Source of the DNA: Luteolibacter sp. Y139
GTDB taxonomy: Bacteria; Verrucomicrobiota; Verrucomicrobiia; Verrucomicrobiales; Akkermansiaceae
Direction of reading: 5' to 3'
NCBI RefSeq assembly: GCF_038066715.1
Contig: NZ_JBBUKT010000006.1
Span: 62,001 to 126,000 of the forward strand
DNA length: 64,000 nt
Under the pieces are notes generated by a model, which saw nothing but the letters and a program-made list of their open reading frames with translations, searched no databases and was not told the DNA's origin. Position numbers and translations under genes: made by a program. Below, one piece after another: positions 25,378-40,300 of the stretch. Every line of letters starts with the position of its first letter. The first letter of the stretch is position 1.

Positions 25378-28300
25378 ATGAGATCCCGGACTGCTTTCGC
25401 AGGAGCCCGCGCTTTGATTTATCCCGTTCTGGCTTTGCTGGGACTGGGTAGCGCTTTCTCCCAATCGATTGTTCAGGAGTACTACGTGCCGATGCCCGAG
25501 GCGCAGATTCGCCAGACGTTCCTGGCGCTGGCGAGCAACACGGGCACCACGATGGACACGACCATCTCGCTGGTGGCGGCCGTCAGTGGCACGAAGATCG
25601 TGTATGACCACTGGGAGGATGGCTATGAAGTCAATCTCGATAGCCCGACCCAGTCGACGACGCAGGTCTGGGGTGATGGCAATGATGCAAACGGCAAGCC
25701 ACCGGGATTTGCGAGCGATCCGAACGGGCTTCCTGCGGGCGCGGTGATGGCGCTGCGGAACCTGATCACGCTACCGCGGAATCCCACGTCCTTTCTCTAC
25801 GATGGCCGCGACCGCGTGGGCGCGACGCGTGGGATCGTGATGACCCGCTCGAGTTGGGCAACTACTCCAGGTGCCGTACTTGCGGATGCGACGGAGGTGA
25901 ATGCGACGGTCGACTGGGGGACGAGCTTCATCATTCCGGTGGGTGAGAATGAGATTTTCCCGACGCCTGCGACGGCGTCGATGTTCGAGCTGTGCTCGCT
26001 CTTCGTGCAGGCTTCGCAAGCAGGCACGACGGTGCAGATCGACAAGGATGCGAACGGCGTGGTGGATACGACGGTGACGCTGGGGCAGGGTGAGACCTAC
26101 TACCTCGAGCGTGGACTTCTAAGAGGCGCAACGGTGGTGGCCTCGAAGCCGGTGCAGACGCAGATCATCACCGGTGACATCGGTGGCAACTACGAGACGC
26201 GCTGGTACACGGTGGCGCCGACGGCCTTGTGGGGCACCCGCTACTGGAGCCCGGTGGGCACGGCCTCCAACGGCGATGACACCTACGTCTTCCTCTACAA
26301 TCCGGACAGCGCGGCGATCTCGGTGAACGTGACCACCCGCGTGGGAGCCAGCACGATCAGCATCCCGGCGAAGAGCAACTACATCTACCTGATGCCGCAG
26401 GAGTCCGGGGCGAGCTTCATCAATACGGCGAGCAAGCCCTTCTATGCGATTGCGACGGTGGGTGCGGAACCCACGGCGAATAACGTGCATGACTGGGGCT
26501 TCAGCCTGGTACAGGAGTCCGACCTCACCACGACGCTGTCGCTGGGTTGGGGTCCGGGCAGTTCGGAAACGGGCACGATCACGGTGAACGGTAACCCGGT
26601 GTGGGTGACTGCCACGAAGAACACGACCATCTACGTGGACTACAACGGCGATCGTGTGGGCTCGGTGACTGATCCGCTCGGTGGCAAGTGCGATGCTTCC
26701 TATCAGGTCGCTGCGCTGGAGGTGATGCGCCTCTTCGATCCGGACAAAGACCAGACCGGCATGCGCGTCTACACCGTCGATGGCACGCTGATCGCGGGCG
26801 CGTGGGGGCAGGATCCCGCCACCGCAGGTCCCGGCAACCCGTACCTCGATGCGGGCACCACGATCCCGTCGTTCCCCGTGCCGATCATTCGAAAGAGCTC
26901 GACCATCGCGGTGGATAACAGCCCCACCGGGCTGAGCAATGGCGACGTGCTCGAATACACCATCACCATGGACAATGCGGGCCTCGTCGCGCTCGGCAAT
27001 ACCGCGGTGATCGATACCTTCTCTACGAAGCTCGTCTATGTGGCGGGCAGTTCCTCGCGCGATGGCGTGGCCGTGGCCGACAATACCGGTTCGGGAGTCA
27101 CGGCCTTCCCATTCGATTCCAGCGGCACCACTTACAACATTCCGATCCTGGCCCGCGGCCAGCTCACGACGCTCAAGTATCGTGCGACCGTCAATGGGAC
27201 AGGAACGCTCGTGAACACGGTGAACACGTCCTATGCGGGCGTCACTTCCTCGAACAGCATCATCATTCCGAGTGGCGGCGTTCAGGCGCAGATCATCTTC
27301 AGCCTTTCGGGCGGCACTGCCACCACGGCGTATGCCGCGGGCGATGGCATCTACGTTCAGATGACGGATGCGGATGCGAACACCAGCAGCACCACGGTTC
27401 AGACCGTCACGGTGACGGTGCGAAACCCGACCACGGGTGACTATGAAACGATCACGCTCACCGAGACCGGCGTGAATACTGGTGTCTTCCGCAATACAAC
27501 GGCGCTCCCTTCGTCGTCCGCCTCGGGCACCAATCCGAATGACGGGACGCTGAATGTCTTCGCGGGTAATGGTCTCACGGTCACTTACAATGATCCGGTG
27601 TTCGGCGACACGGCGACGGCGAATGCCACGATCAGCACGCCTTCCGCGACGAAGTACCTTTACCTTAGCACGGATGGCGTGGGTTCGCCGGACCAGGATC
27701 TGGACCGCATCAGCCCGGCGATCTCCGGCGACACCACACCGGCCTTTACTTCGGACATCCAGGCCCCGGTGTCAGTGGCCGCGGGCACGCCGACGCTGGG
27801 AGCTTATGATGGTCCGTTGGTTGGCAGCACCGCGAGCGTGAGCATGAGCCATACGGTCAGCGGCACCAATCGCCTACTGCTGGTGGCTGTGAACTACGAG
27901 GACGACAGCACCGCCGGCATGACCATCAACACGGTCACCTTCAATGGCGTCGCGCTGACCCGGGTCTCGCGTGTACCTTCCTCGCAGGAAGCGGTCGCCG
28001 AGCTTTGGAGTCTGGTGAACCCACCGGCCGTCACCGCCAACGTGGTGGTGAACATGACTGCCTTCTCTTCGGCCGATGCCCTTCATCTGGCGGCGACTAC
28101 TTTCACGGGGGTGAACCAGACCACGCCGCTTGGCACGGTGGTGACCGCTGCCGCGGCGACGACTCCCATGACCATCACGGCCGGTGGCGCGACGGGTGAC
28201 CTCGTGTTCGTGACAGGTGCGGTCGATGATTCCCGCACTGCCACGCCGACGGGCACGGCGGCGACGGCGATCTGGAATGCCAATGCGGGCGGCACCGGTG

Positions 28301-31300
28301 ACGGTGTCCGCAGCGTGGGCAGCAGCCGCGCCGGGGATGGTAACAGCGCTGCCTTTGCCTGGACGCTGAGTGCGGCCGACGGTTGGGGTGCGATCGCGGT
28401 TCCGATCAAGCCCGCGGTCGCAAGTGGCACGCCGACCACGCTGAGCTTCACGCAGACGCCGACTCTTGCGGAGAGTCTTACGATTCCCTCCGGCTCGGTA
28501 ATGACCGGGACGGTGTATTACACGGCTTCCGCTGGCAGCTTGAGTGGCACGGTCCCGGTATCGGCAACGCTGCGCTACGGCTCCACTACCGTGGCTACGG
28601 TCAGCTCGGCCACAGCCAGCTCCCCGACGCTTTCTTTCACCTTCCCGGCACTTGCGAGTGCGGTGACGATTCCCGCGGGGCAGGCGTTGACGCTGGACAT
28701 CACGACGGCAGTGCCAGGTGTCGCCTTCCGCGTCGACTATGATCTCAATACCAAGAACTCGCTGATTTCGATCCCGACCAACACGGTGATCCACACGGAT
28801 TCGATCGGAGTTTACGATGCTCCCTATCCAGGTGGCACGCTGGTTACCAGCCCGGCGAATGGCCAGACCGTGTATGTTCGCGCGACCGCGGGTGACCCCT
28901 TCGGTGCCTATGACGTTACCAGTATGGATCTGGTGATCGATGCCAAGGACAGCAACACCGATGACATCACCACCACACTCAATGCGTCGAACGTGGTGGC
29001 GACCACGGGTGCCACGAAGACCTTCGAGTATGTCTGGCGCACGGGTGTGAGCACCGGTCTCTACACGATCGCCGGAACCGCCAAGGAAGGCTTGGAAACC
29101 TCGCCGGTCATTTCCTCGACGCGCTCGACCACGGTGACCTTGAGCTTCCTCGACCTCGGCACGCCTTCGACGACCGAGTTCCTGAATGCCGGTGGCACGC
29201 GCACGACGACCTATGCGGCGAATGAGTCGATCCGCATCCGCGTGACCGACCTCGACAAGAACAAGAACACGCTGCTGGCAGAGACGATCACCGTCACGCT
29301 GACCAATAGCAGCGGTGATTCTGAGACGGTCACGCTGACGGAGACCGGGCCGAATACAGGCGTCTTCACTGCCGTGGTGCCTGCTACATCGACCGGATCG
29401 CCGACGCAGAACAACGGCTCGCTTTACGCGCCGACGGGCAGCGTCATCAACGTGGTCTACACCGACGCGACGGATAGTAACGACAGCACGAGCGCCACGG
29501 CGACGGTGCCTGCTCCGACTGCAGTCGATGGGGTCTCGATCAGCAAGACGCTGATTTCGCCGCCCAACGGTCAGGCAAACGTGGGCGACGCGTTGCAGTA
29601 TCGCCTGCGGATCGTGAATACCGGTGGCACCGCGCTGAGCACGGTGGCCGTCACGGATACCTTCCCGGTGGCGAACCTGACCTACGTGTCCGCGACCACC
29701 ACACCGACCAGCGTTTCCGGCGGCACCATCTCCTGGTCGAATGTCGGCCCGCTGGCCATCGGCAGCTCCACCGAGATTTACCTGAACTTCACCGCGAATG
29801 CCGCCGGCACGACGGTCACGAACTCCGCTTCTGTCACGGCCGGCACCGCCAGCTCCAACAGCTCCGCGAACGTCACCATCTACCGCCCGCGCCTGCAGGT
29901 CACCAAGACAGTGACCAGCCCGACTTCCGGCACGGCAGGGAAGGGGGACAACGTGGTCTTCAGTATCGCGATCCAGAACAACGGCACCACGGCGATCCCG
30001 AACCTGCCGCTGGAAGATCTCTTCAGCAACGACACCTTCGAATACGTCACCGCCTCGCTCGCACCGAATGCCGTCGGCTCCGGCAGCCTGCTGTGGAATG
30101 ACATCACCGGCAGCGGCAGCCTCGCGGTGAATGCCACGCAGACCATCTCCGTGACGCTGAAGGTGAAGGGTGAAGCAAACCCGGCGACGAACGTTGCGGC
30201 GGTGAACTATGCGACCGACTCGAATGGCAGTGCCGTTCCCGCCTCCAGCAGCACCGCGACGATCGTGACCGCGGCGGCCTCGATCAAGGGCCTGGTGCTC
30301 GAGGACAAGGGCACCGCTGGATTCGGCGGTGGCGATACCGCGCTGTCGAACGTGCGCGTCACGCTTTACTCGGATCCGAACAACGACGGCGATCCTTCCG
30401 ATGGCACGGTGCTGGCGATCACGAACACGCTGGCGGATGGTAGCTATGAATTCCTGAACCTTGCGCTTGGCAACTACGTCGTCGTCGAGACCGACCCGAC
30501 CGGTTACAATAGCGTGACCGACATCGATGGCGTGAACGACAACCGCATCAAGGTTTCGCTCACGACGCTGACGGCGACCACCGGCCGCAACTTCCTCGAC
30601 AAATACATCGATCCCGCGCTCTACGCGAACATCACCGGCCAGGTCCGCAACGATACGAATGCCAACGGTCTCCTGACGGATCCAGACGCTGGTATCAGCG
30701 GTGTGACGATCGACCTCTACACCGATCCGAATGGCGACGGTGATCCGGTCGATGGCACACTCTACCTGACGGCGACGACGAGCGCGGTCAGTGGCTCGAT
30801 CGGCAATTACGCCTTCAACCTGATCCCGCCGGGCAGCTATGTGGTGGTCGAGACTGATCCTTCCGGCTTCTTCAGCACGGCGGACAAGACCTTGCCGAAC
30901 GACAACCGGATCGCAGTGACGGTGGTGGCTTCGCAGACTTCGACGGCCAACGACTTCCTCGACTCGAACGCGACGACGCTGGCTGGCACGATCGGGGACT
31001 CGGTGTGGGCCGACACGAACAACAATGGCATCTTCGACTCCGGTGAGTCGGGCATCGCGAACGTGACGATCCAGCTCTATCGCTCGACTGACACTCCGGG
31101 CGTCAGCACGCCGTATCGCACGACGTTCACGAACATCAGCGGTGTCTATTCCTTCGCGAATGTGCCGACGGGTCAGTATCTGATCTACATCCCGGCCGCG
31201 AACTTCGCGGGCAATGGGACGCTCGTCACCTCGCCGCTGTCCTCGACCCTGACGGTCACCACGGACAATCAGGTGAACAACGACGACAACGGCATCCAGA

Positions 31301-34300
31301 CCGCCTCCGGTGCCGCGGTGGTCAGCCCGACGATCACGATTTCCGCGAACGAGACCGAGAACACGATCGACTTCGGCTTCGTGCCGAATGCGAGCCTCGG
31401 CAGCATCACGGGCACGGTCCTGGCCGATAACAACAACGACAACGTCGGCGATACCGGCATCGCCGGCGTGGTGCTGCGGCTTTTCACCGATCCGAATGGC
31501 GACGGCAATCCAATCGATGGCGTCCAGGTGGGGAGCACGACGACTGCCGCGAATGGCAGCTACTCCTTCACCGGTCTGCCGCCGCGCGCCTATGTGGTGG
31601 TGCAGACGCAGCCCGCCGGGTACCTCGACGTTTCCGACAGCGATGGCGGAACGGTCAATCAAGTGGCCCTGGTGCTCACCGCGGGTGGCAGTGGCTTGGC
31701 GAACTTCGTGGAAGAACTGCCAGCCACCGTGACCGGTCACATCTACCGCGATGTGAATGGCAACGGCTCGCAGCAGACCGCCAGCGAGGCGAACTTCAAC
31801 AACATCCGCGTGGTCGTCACCGACGGCAACAACGCGACCCAGAACGTCTTCACCAATGCGAACGGCGATTGGACCGCCAGCGTGGCACCGGGCCTGATCA
31901 GCGCGAATGTGGATGAGACTGGGCTGCCAGTTGGTTGGACCCAGACCGAAGGCGATGACCCGACACAAGTGGCGGTCGCTGCCGGCGGCACTGTCAGTGC
32001 GGGCAATGACGGCTACTTCTATCCGGCGATCGTGACCGGCAAGGTCTATCGCGACGTGATGGGCGACAATACCGAGAACGGCACCGATACCGGCCTCGCA
32101 GGTGTGATCGTCCGCATCACCGACAGCCTCGGCGTGGTGCGGAATGTGACCACGAATGCGAGCGGCATCTGGACCGTGAGCGTGCCGCCCGGCGCAACGA
32201 TCATCGATGTGCTGGAGCTTGATGCGACCTTCCCGACCGGCGGGATCCACATGGAAGGCACCGATCCGAATACGGTGACCGCCGTGGCGAGTGCCACGAC
32301 CGATGGCGGCAAGGACGGCTATTATTTCCCGGCGACCGTGACCGGTCACCTCTACCTGGATGTGAATGGAAACTCGGTGCAGGACTCGGGCGAGCCTAAC
32401 CTGCAGAACATCGACATCCTCGTCACTGGCAGCAATGGCGTGGCGCAGACGGTGGTGACTAACAGTGGCGGCAACTGGACCGCCACGGTGACGCCGGGCG
32501 GTGGCACCGCGAAGGTTGTGACGACCGATCCGGATTTCCCGGCGGGTAGCGTGCAGCGTCAGGGCGATGACCCGACCAGCTTCGTCGCGGTGGCCGCTCA
32601 GGTGGTCTCCGGTGGCATCGACGGCTACTTCGTTCCGGCAACGATCATTGGCCACATCTATCGCGATGTGAATGGCAATGGCGTGCAGGACTCGGGCGAA
32701 CTGGGACTTGCCGGAGTGCCGGTGAAGATCACGAACAGCCTGGGTGCGATCCAGACCGTGACCACGGATAGCGCGGGCAACTGGACCGCGAGCGTGCCGC
32801 CCGGCACGACCATCGCCGACATCGATGATGCGAGCACAGCGATCCCGGCGGGATCGGTCCGCACACAGGGCACGGATCCGACGACCGTGACCGCGCTTGC
32901 GGGTGCCACCACGGATGCGGGCAAGGATGGCTACTATCAGGCAGGCACCGTCACCGGCCACGTCTACCGCGATGCGAACGGCAACGGTGTGGAAGACGCG
33001 GGTGATTCCGGCTTGGCCAACCTGAACGTTACCACGACCGATAGCCTCGGCGTGGTGCGCGTGGTGGTCACGGATGCGAGCGGCAACTGGACCGTGAGCG
33101 TGCCACCGGGCACTTTGAACTTCAGCGTGGATCGTTCCGATCCTGACTTCCCGGCGGGCGGCACCTTGAGCCAGGGCAGCGATCCGGGCAGCGCGATCGC
33201 CGCGGCAGGCCAGACGGTTGCCTCCAACAAGGTCGGCTTCCGCATCCTCGGCATCGTTACGGGTCACCTCTACATCGATGTGAACAACAACGGCGCGCAG
33301 GGTGCCGGCGAGCCGGACTTGGGAAGCGTGACCGTTACCCTCAGCGGCGGTCCTTCCGGCACTGTCACCACGGAGACCGATGCGAGCGGCAATTGGTCCG
33401 TGAGCGTGGCTCCCGGCACCTATTCGGTGAAGGTGGATACGCTGGATCCGCAATTCCCCGCCGGCTCCACGCAGAGCCAAGGCGCCGATCCGAACAACGT
33501 CACCGCGATCGCGGGACAGACGGTGAACGGCGGCATCGACGGCTACTACATCGCGACCTCCGTCACCGGCACGATCTATCGCGACCTGAATAACAACCAC
33601 GTCCGCGACTCGGGCGAACCGGGCATCGCCGATGTGAGCGTACAGGTCACCGATGTGAATGACACCACGCGCACGGTGGTGACCAACTCGAATGGGGTGT
33701 GGGTGGTCAGCGTGCCACCCGGCACGACGACCTCGGTGGTGCTGGAGAGCGGCCCGGTCTTCACCTCCGGCTACGTTCGCTCGCAAGGCACCGGCACTTC
33801 CACCGTGACCGCGGTGACGAGTTCGCCGACGTCCGTGGCGATCACCGGCTACTACTTCCCGGGCATCGTGAGCGGCCACCTCTTCAATGATCTCAATGGC
33901 AATGGTATCGAGGACTCCGGCGAGCCGGGTCTCGGCTTTGTGACCGTGAAGGTCACCGACAGCCTCGGCGCCATCCAATTCGTCGAGACCAATGCGAGCG
34001 GCAATTGGTCCGCGAGCGTGCCACCGGGCACAGTGATCGTGGACGTGGATGACACCGACGCGCAGATCCCGAGCGGTGCCACCCGCACCACGGGCACGGA
34101 TCCGATTTCCATCACCGCAGTGGCGGGCACGAATACTCCGGCCGGCTCCGCCATCGGCTTCTATCAGGCGGCCAGCGTGACCGGGCACCTGTATCGCGAT
34201 GTGAATGGCAACGGCCAGCAGGACTCGGGCGAACCGAACCTGCCGGGTGTGAATGTCTTCGTCGCCGATTCGAACCAAGTGACCCAGACCGTGGTCACGG

Positions 34301-37300
34301 ACTCGAACGGCAACTGGAGCGCCAGCGTGCCGCCGGGTCAGACGCTCATCGATATCGATGAAGCCGATCCGCAGTTCCCAACCGGTTCGATCCAGACGGA
34401 GGGTGTCGCGCTGACCACCGTGACCGCTTCGACCGTGACCGGTCCAGCGAGTGCGGGCAATTTCGGCTTCTATGTGCCGGCCGTGATCACCGGTCACCTC
34501 TACCTCGACCTGAATGGCAACGGGAACCAGGACTTCGTGGTCCACGACTTGGCGAACGTGAACATCCTCGTGACCGACTCGCGCGGACAAACGCAGACCG
34601 TGGTGACGAATTCGCACGGCGACTGGAGTGCGACGGTGCCTCCGGGACTGGCGACGGCGACGGTGGACAACACGGATCCCGAGTATCCCACGGGCTATGT
34701 GGTCACGCAGGGTGCTGTCACGACGAACTTCACCGCCGTGGCAGGTGCCACGACGGGCAGCACGCCGGTCGGCTTCTTCCTGCCGGCGCAGGTGAACGGC
34801 CACCTTTACATCGATACCAATGGCAACGGCCAGCAGGATAGCGGAGAACCGAACCTGGCGGGTGTGGATGTGTTCGTGACCAGCGCGATCAACAACGTGC
34901 AGACGGTCACGACCAATGCGACTGGCGACTGGATCGCCACCGTGCCTCCGGGCAATACCAAGATCGATATCAACGAGAATGATGCGCAGTATCCGGCTGG
35001 CTACGCGCAGACCGATGGCACTGATCCGAGCTTCGTGACCGCAGTGGGCGGGCTCAATACCTTTGCGGGCAATGATGGATTCTATCGCTCCGGCACCATC
35101 AGCGGCCACATCTTCAATGATCTCAATGGCAACGGCATCGAGGATTCCGGCGAGCCGGGCCTGGCAGGCGTAGACGTGCTGGTCACCGACGTGAATGGCA
35201 ACTCGCAGACCGTCACCACGGACGCGAGCGGCAATTGGGTGGCGACCGTGCCTCCGGGCCGCGCCGATGTGGACATCGTGAACACCAGCCCGGCGATCCC
35301 GGCGGGTGCGACGAAGTCCGCCGGTGACGATCCTTCCTTCGTGATCGCAGCGCCGGGTGTGAATGTGCCTTCCACCACGACGGTGGGCTTCTTCCAGGCC
35401 GCGACCGTCACGGGCCTGCTCTATGCAGACACGAATGGCAATGGCGTGCGCGATGCGGGTGAGCAGGGGATTGCTGACATCACCATTCTCATCACTGACA
35501 GTCTAAACAACCCGCGCACTGCGGTGACGGGTCCGGATGGGGTGTGGACCATCGCGGTGCCACCGGGCACGACCGTTGCGAAGGTCGATACACTCGATCC
35601 GCAATTCCCGGCAGGTGTCACTCAGATCGAAGGCTCGGATCCATCCACGGTGAATGCGGTGGCAGGCACCACGGTCAGCGCTGGCAATGACGGCTACTTC
35701 CTGCCTGCCCAACTGACCGGAACGATCTATCGCGACGTGAATGGCAATGGATCGCAAGGCAGCGGCGAGCCCGGCCTCAGCGGCGTGACCGTTCGCATTA
35801 CCGACAGCCTCGGGGTGGTGCGCGATGTCATCACGAACGCATCCGGCGTGTGGACGGTGAGCGTTCCTCCGGGTGACACCATCGTGGATGTGATCAATCA
35901 GGATGGCACCTTCCCGAGTGGTGGTGTGCTGCGAGAGGGGATCGATCCACAGACGCTGACTGCCATCGCAGGTGAGACCGTGATTGCGGGCAAGGCAGGC
36001 TACTACTTCCCCGCCACCGTGACTGGTCGTGTCTTCTTCGACGTGAATGGCAATGGCACGCTGGATAACGGCGAGACCGGCCTGGCGAATCTCGATGTGG
36101 TGGTCACCGACAGCAACAATGTCAGCCAGACGGTGACCACGGATGGCAATGGCTTCTGGTCCGCCAGCGTGCCGCCGGGATCGACCCAAGCGAAGTTGCT
36201 CGAAAGCGATCCTCAGTATCCGACCGGAGCGCAGCGCACCTCGGGTGCCGATCCGACTTCCGCGAATCCGACGGCGACGCAGGTCGTGGTGACGGCTCCG
36301 GTTGGCTTCTTCTTCCCGGCCACTATCACCGGCATCGTGTATGCCGACACGAATGGCAATGGTTCGCAGCAAGGGGGCGAGAGCGGCTACGTGAACGTGA
36401 CCGTCCGCATCACCGATAGTCAGGGGGCGATCCAGGATGTGGTGACCACCACCGGCGGCGTGTGGACGGCCAGCGTGCCGCCCGGCATCGCGACCGTGCT
36501 GGTCACCGACGCGAATGGCGTGATTCCCGCCAACTCGATCCTGCGCGAGGGCACGAATCCGAGCACGGTGGCTGCCGTGGCGGGCGTGACTTCGAATGCG
36601 GGCAAGGATGGTTATTTCCTGCCCGCGACCGTGAGCGGCCATCTCTTCGTCGACAACGATGGCAATGGTGTGGAAGGCCCCGGCGATGCGCCGATGGTGG
36701 GCGTCGATATCATTGTGACCGATTCCAATGGCACCGTGACCACGGTGACCACCGATGCGAACGGCAACTGGGCGATCCAGGTGCCACCGGGCACCACGCT
36801 CGTGGCGGTGGATAAGAACGATCCGGACTTCCCGCTGGGTGGCACGCTGGTCACCGGCACCGATCCGAAGACGGTTAACGCGGTGGCGGATGTGAACACT
36901 CCCGCGGGCACGCTGGCTTACCGCGTCCTCGGAATCGTTCGTGGCCACCTCTACTACGACGTGAACAACAACGGCATGCAGGATCCGACGGAGCCTGCGA
37001 TGTCCGGCATCCCGGTGCAGGTCACGGATTCGCTCAATGCGGTCCAAGTGGTCTTGACCGATACCGATGGCAACTGGAACGCGACCGTTCCACCGGGCAC
37101 GACCTCGGCGCTGGTGCTGACGGGTGATGCACGATTCCCAAGCAGTGCGGTGCAGACGGAAGGCACGAATCCTTCGAGCGTTTCCGCACTGGCAGGCCAA
37201 ACCCTCAGCGCGGGAACCGATGGCTACTACATCGCCACCTCGGTGACCGGCACCATCTACGTGGATCTCAACAACAACAACGTCCGCGATGCGGGTGAGC

Positions 37301-40300
37301 CCGGCTTGGCTGGAGTGACGGTCCGTGTGACCGACGTGAACAGCGCGCAGCGCAATGTGGTGACGGACAGCGAAGGTGTCTGGGTGGCAAGCGTTCCTGC
37401 GGGCAGCACGACCTCGCTAGTGCTGGAGACCGATCCGGTCTTCACCGCCGGCTACGTCCGCACGCAGGGCAGTGGGACCTCCACCGTGACCGCGGTGACG
37501 AGTTCGCCGACATCCGTGGCGATCACCGGCTACTACTTCCCTGGAACGCTGACGGGCACGCTCTTCGACGACAAGAATGGCAACGGCGTACAGGACAGCG
37601 GCGAGCTGGGCCTGTCCGGCGTGGACGTGACCATCACTGCCTCGAATGGCGTGGTGACCGTGGTGACGACGAATGGCACCGGGCAGTGGACCGCGCCAGG
37701 CATCGCCCCCGGCAATGCCGTGGTGACCGTGGATCGCGGCGACCTGCCACCCGGGGTGGTGGTGACTGCCGGCTCGGATCCGACGGGAGTGACCGTGGTT
37801 TCCGGCGTAACCACCACGGTGCCCGGCACGGCCTTCTTCCTTCCGGCGACCGTGAGCGGCCATCTCTTCAAGGATGTGAATGGCAACGGCCTGCAGGATG
37901 AGGGCGAGCCGAACCTGCCGAACGTGAATGTCTTCGTGGCCACCTCGACCGGCACGGTGATCACCGTGGTCACGGATGAGAACGGCGATTGGACGGCTAC
38001 CGTGCCGCCGGGCACCACGCTCATCGACATTGATGAAAATGATCCGGACTTCCCGGTGGGCGGTGCGCTCACCACGGGGCAGCCGGTGACGACGGTCACC
38101 GCAGTCGCTGGCTCGAATACGAGCGCAGGCACTCTGGCCTATTTCGTGCCGGCCTTCATCAGCGGTCACCTCTACCTCGATACGAACGGCAATGGTTCAC
38201 AGCAAGGAGGAGAGAGCAACTTGGCGAACCTCGACCTGGTCATCGTGATCGTGGATTCGAATGGCAATACCACGCGCGTCACGACGGACAGCGCGGGTAA
38301 CTGGAAGGCAACGGTGCCTCCGGGTCCGGCGACCGCCACGGTGGACTCGACCGATCCGGAGTATCCGGCGGGGGCGCTCCTGACCCAGGGGGCGATCACG
38401 ACCAGCTTCGATGCGGAGCCGAACGTCACGAAGGTGGGAACGCCTGTGGGCTTCTTCTTCCCGGCGACCCTGACCGGTCACCTCTACATTGATGCCAATG
38501 GCAACGGCTCCCAAGACGAGGGCGAGCCGAACCTGCCGGATATCAGCGTGTCGGTGCTCAATTCGAACGGGGTGACCGTCATCGTGCAAAGCGATGAGCA
38601 CGGCAACTGGACGGCCAGTGTGCCGCCGGGTGAGACCACGGTGGTGGTGGACCGGAATGATCCGGACTTCCCGACCGGTGCCTATGTGCTGACCGATGGC
38701 ACCGAGCCGACCATTCTTCCGGCCGAGAACGTGGTGGCCAATACCTCGAACTTCGGAGGCAATGATGGCTACTATCTCGCGGGCAGCGTGAGCGGTCGGG
38801 TGTATGCCGATACGAATGGCGATGGCGATCTGGATGCGGGTGAGCCCGGCATCGGTGGGGTGGAAGTGCGCATCACGACTTCCACCGGCCAGATCCTCAC
38901 GGTCTTCACGCTGGCCAATGGCAACTGGAGTGCCCCAGTGCCTCCGGGCCAGACGATCGTGGATGTGATCGACAGCAGCACGGCGATCCCGGCTGGCTCG
39001 ATTCGCAAGGAAGGATCCGACACGGTGAGCGTCACTGCGGCTGCCGGAGTGGATGTCACCGCTGGCAATACCGGCTACTTCCTGCCGGGCAGCATCAGCG
39101 GCTTCGTCCAGGCTGATACGAATGGTGATGGTGCCCCTGATCTCGGCATTGCGGGTGTGTCCGTGGGACTGTTCGACACGAACAATGCGGTGATTGCTTC
39201 CACGACCACGGGGGCGAATGGAGCCTATACCTTTGGCAACCTGCCACCGGGCAACTACGTGATCGTCCAACTGCAGCCGGCAGGCTATATCAGTGTGTCC
39301 GACGTGGATGGCGGTGATCCCGACACGATCGGTGATGTGACGCCGGTGGTGCTCACGGCTGGTGGAACGGTGACGGGCCGGAACTTCCTGGAGCGCTCGC
39401 TCAAGACGCCAAACACCTTCACGGAATGGCAGGCCGGCAATCCGCTGGGTGGCCAGAATAGCCCCACGCAGAACCCGGATGGCGACATTTCGAACAACCT
39501 GATCGAATACGCCTTCGCGCTCGATCCGGCCAGCGGTGCGGGCAATCCGTTCTGCCTGGTGCCCTCGCTCGCCAATAATGGCACGATCGATGCGGTCTAC
39601 ACCCGCACCGCAGGCGGAGCGACCGATGTGACCTATCAGTTGCAGACGATCTCCAGTCTCACGCTCTCGCCGGGTGGATGGACGACGGTGAGTCTGGCTC
39701 CCGCGAACTTCACCGTGACCGACAATGGTGATGGCTCGGAGACGGTGCGCATTCTCGACCTGCAATCGCTGACGGGCTTCATCAATTCCGGCTTCGTCCG
39801 GATGCGCGTGAGCCTGGATGCGGATCACAATGGCACGCCCGAGGCGGTGGCCGTGACGGAAGTCGGCGGCTGGACCGCCACGAGCCTGGGCAGTGGCTGC
39901 CGCACCTATGGCAATCCGTTCGTGTCCTGCCCGCCATTCTCCGGGGTCATCGATGCGGTGAATGGCCAGCAGATCACGCTGGGCACTTCCGCGGCTGGTG
40001 TGAATCTCGCGACGGTCTTGCCTTCCGGCTCGTCGTATTACCTCGAAGTCACCGCTGGCGATTGGGCTGGCCACCGCTTAGATGTGACGACCCCGGGTGT
40101 GGGCACGCTTGCGCTGGCGAATGATTCGGATCTCTTCTCGGAGACCGGGCCGTTCAACACGCTGACGGGGGCATTGCCCGCGAGCTTGGCTGGCGACAGC
40201 TTCGTGATCCGCAAACAGTGGTCGCTCGGCGAGATGTTCCCGGTCGCTGCCTTCACGGCGACTGGCAGCCAAGACACGGCCGATCAGGTGCAGACCTTTG

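Noticed and set aside
25002-25451. Plus-strand frame running into the giant gene
   Set aside because: It covers the promoter-like region and overlaps the signal peptide of the giant protein in another frame.
27874-35109. Very long open frame (over 2400 codons) on the minus strand inside the giant gene, with further long minus-strand frames at 35503-37200 and 38197-40074
   Set aside because: The translation is rich in Arg, His, Ala, Val and Asp and shows no natural domain order. It is the mirror of a repetitive, GC-rich coding strand that rarely uses codons whose reverse gives a stop. The plus strand has a signal peptide and known domains.
31723-39087. Regular tandem repeats considered as a CRISPR or satellite array
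   Set aside because: The units are about 306 bp, in frame, and differ from each other; there are no short identical repeats with spacers. They code for protein domains.
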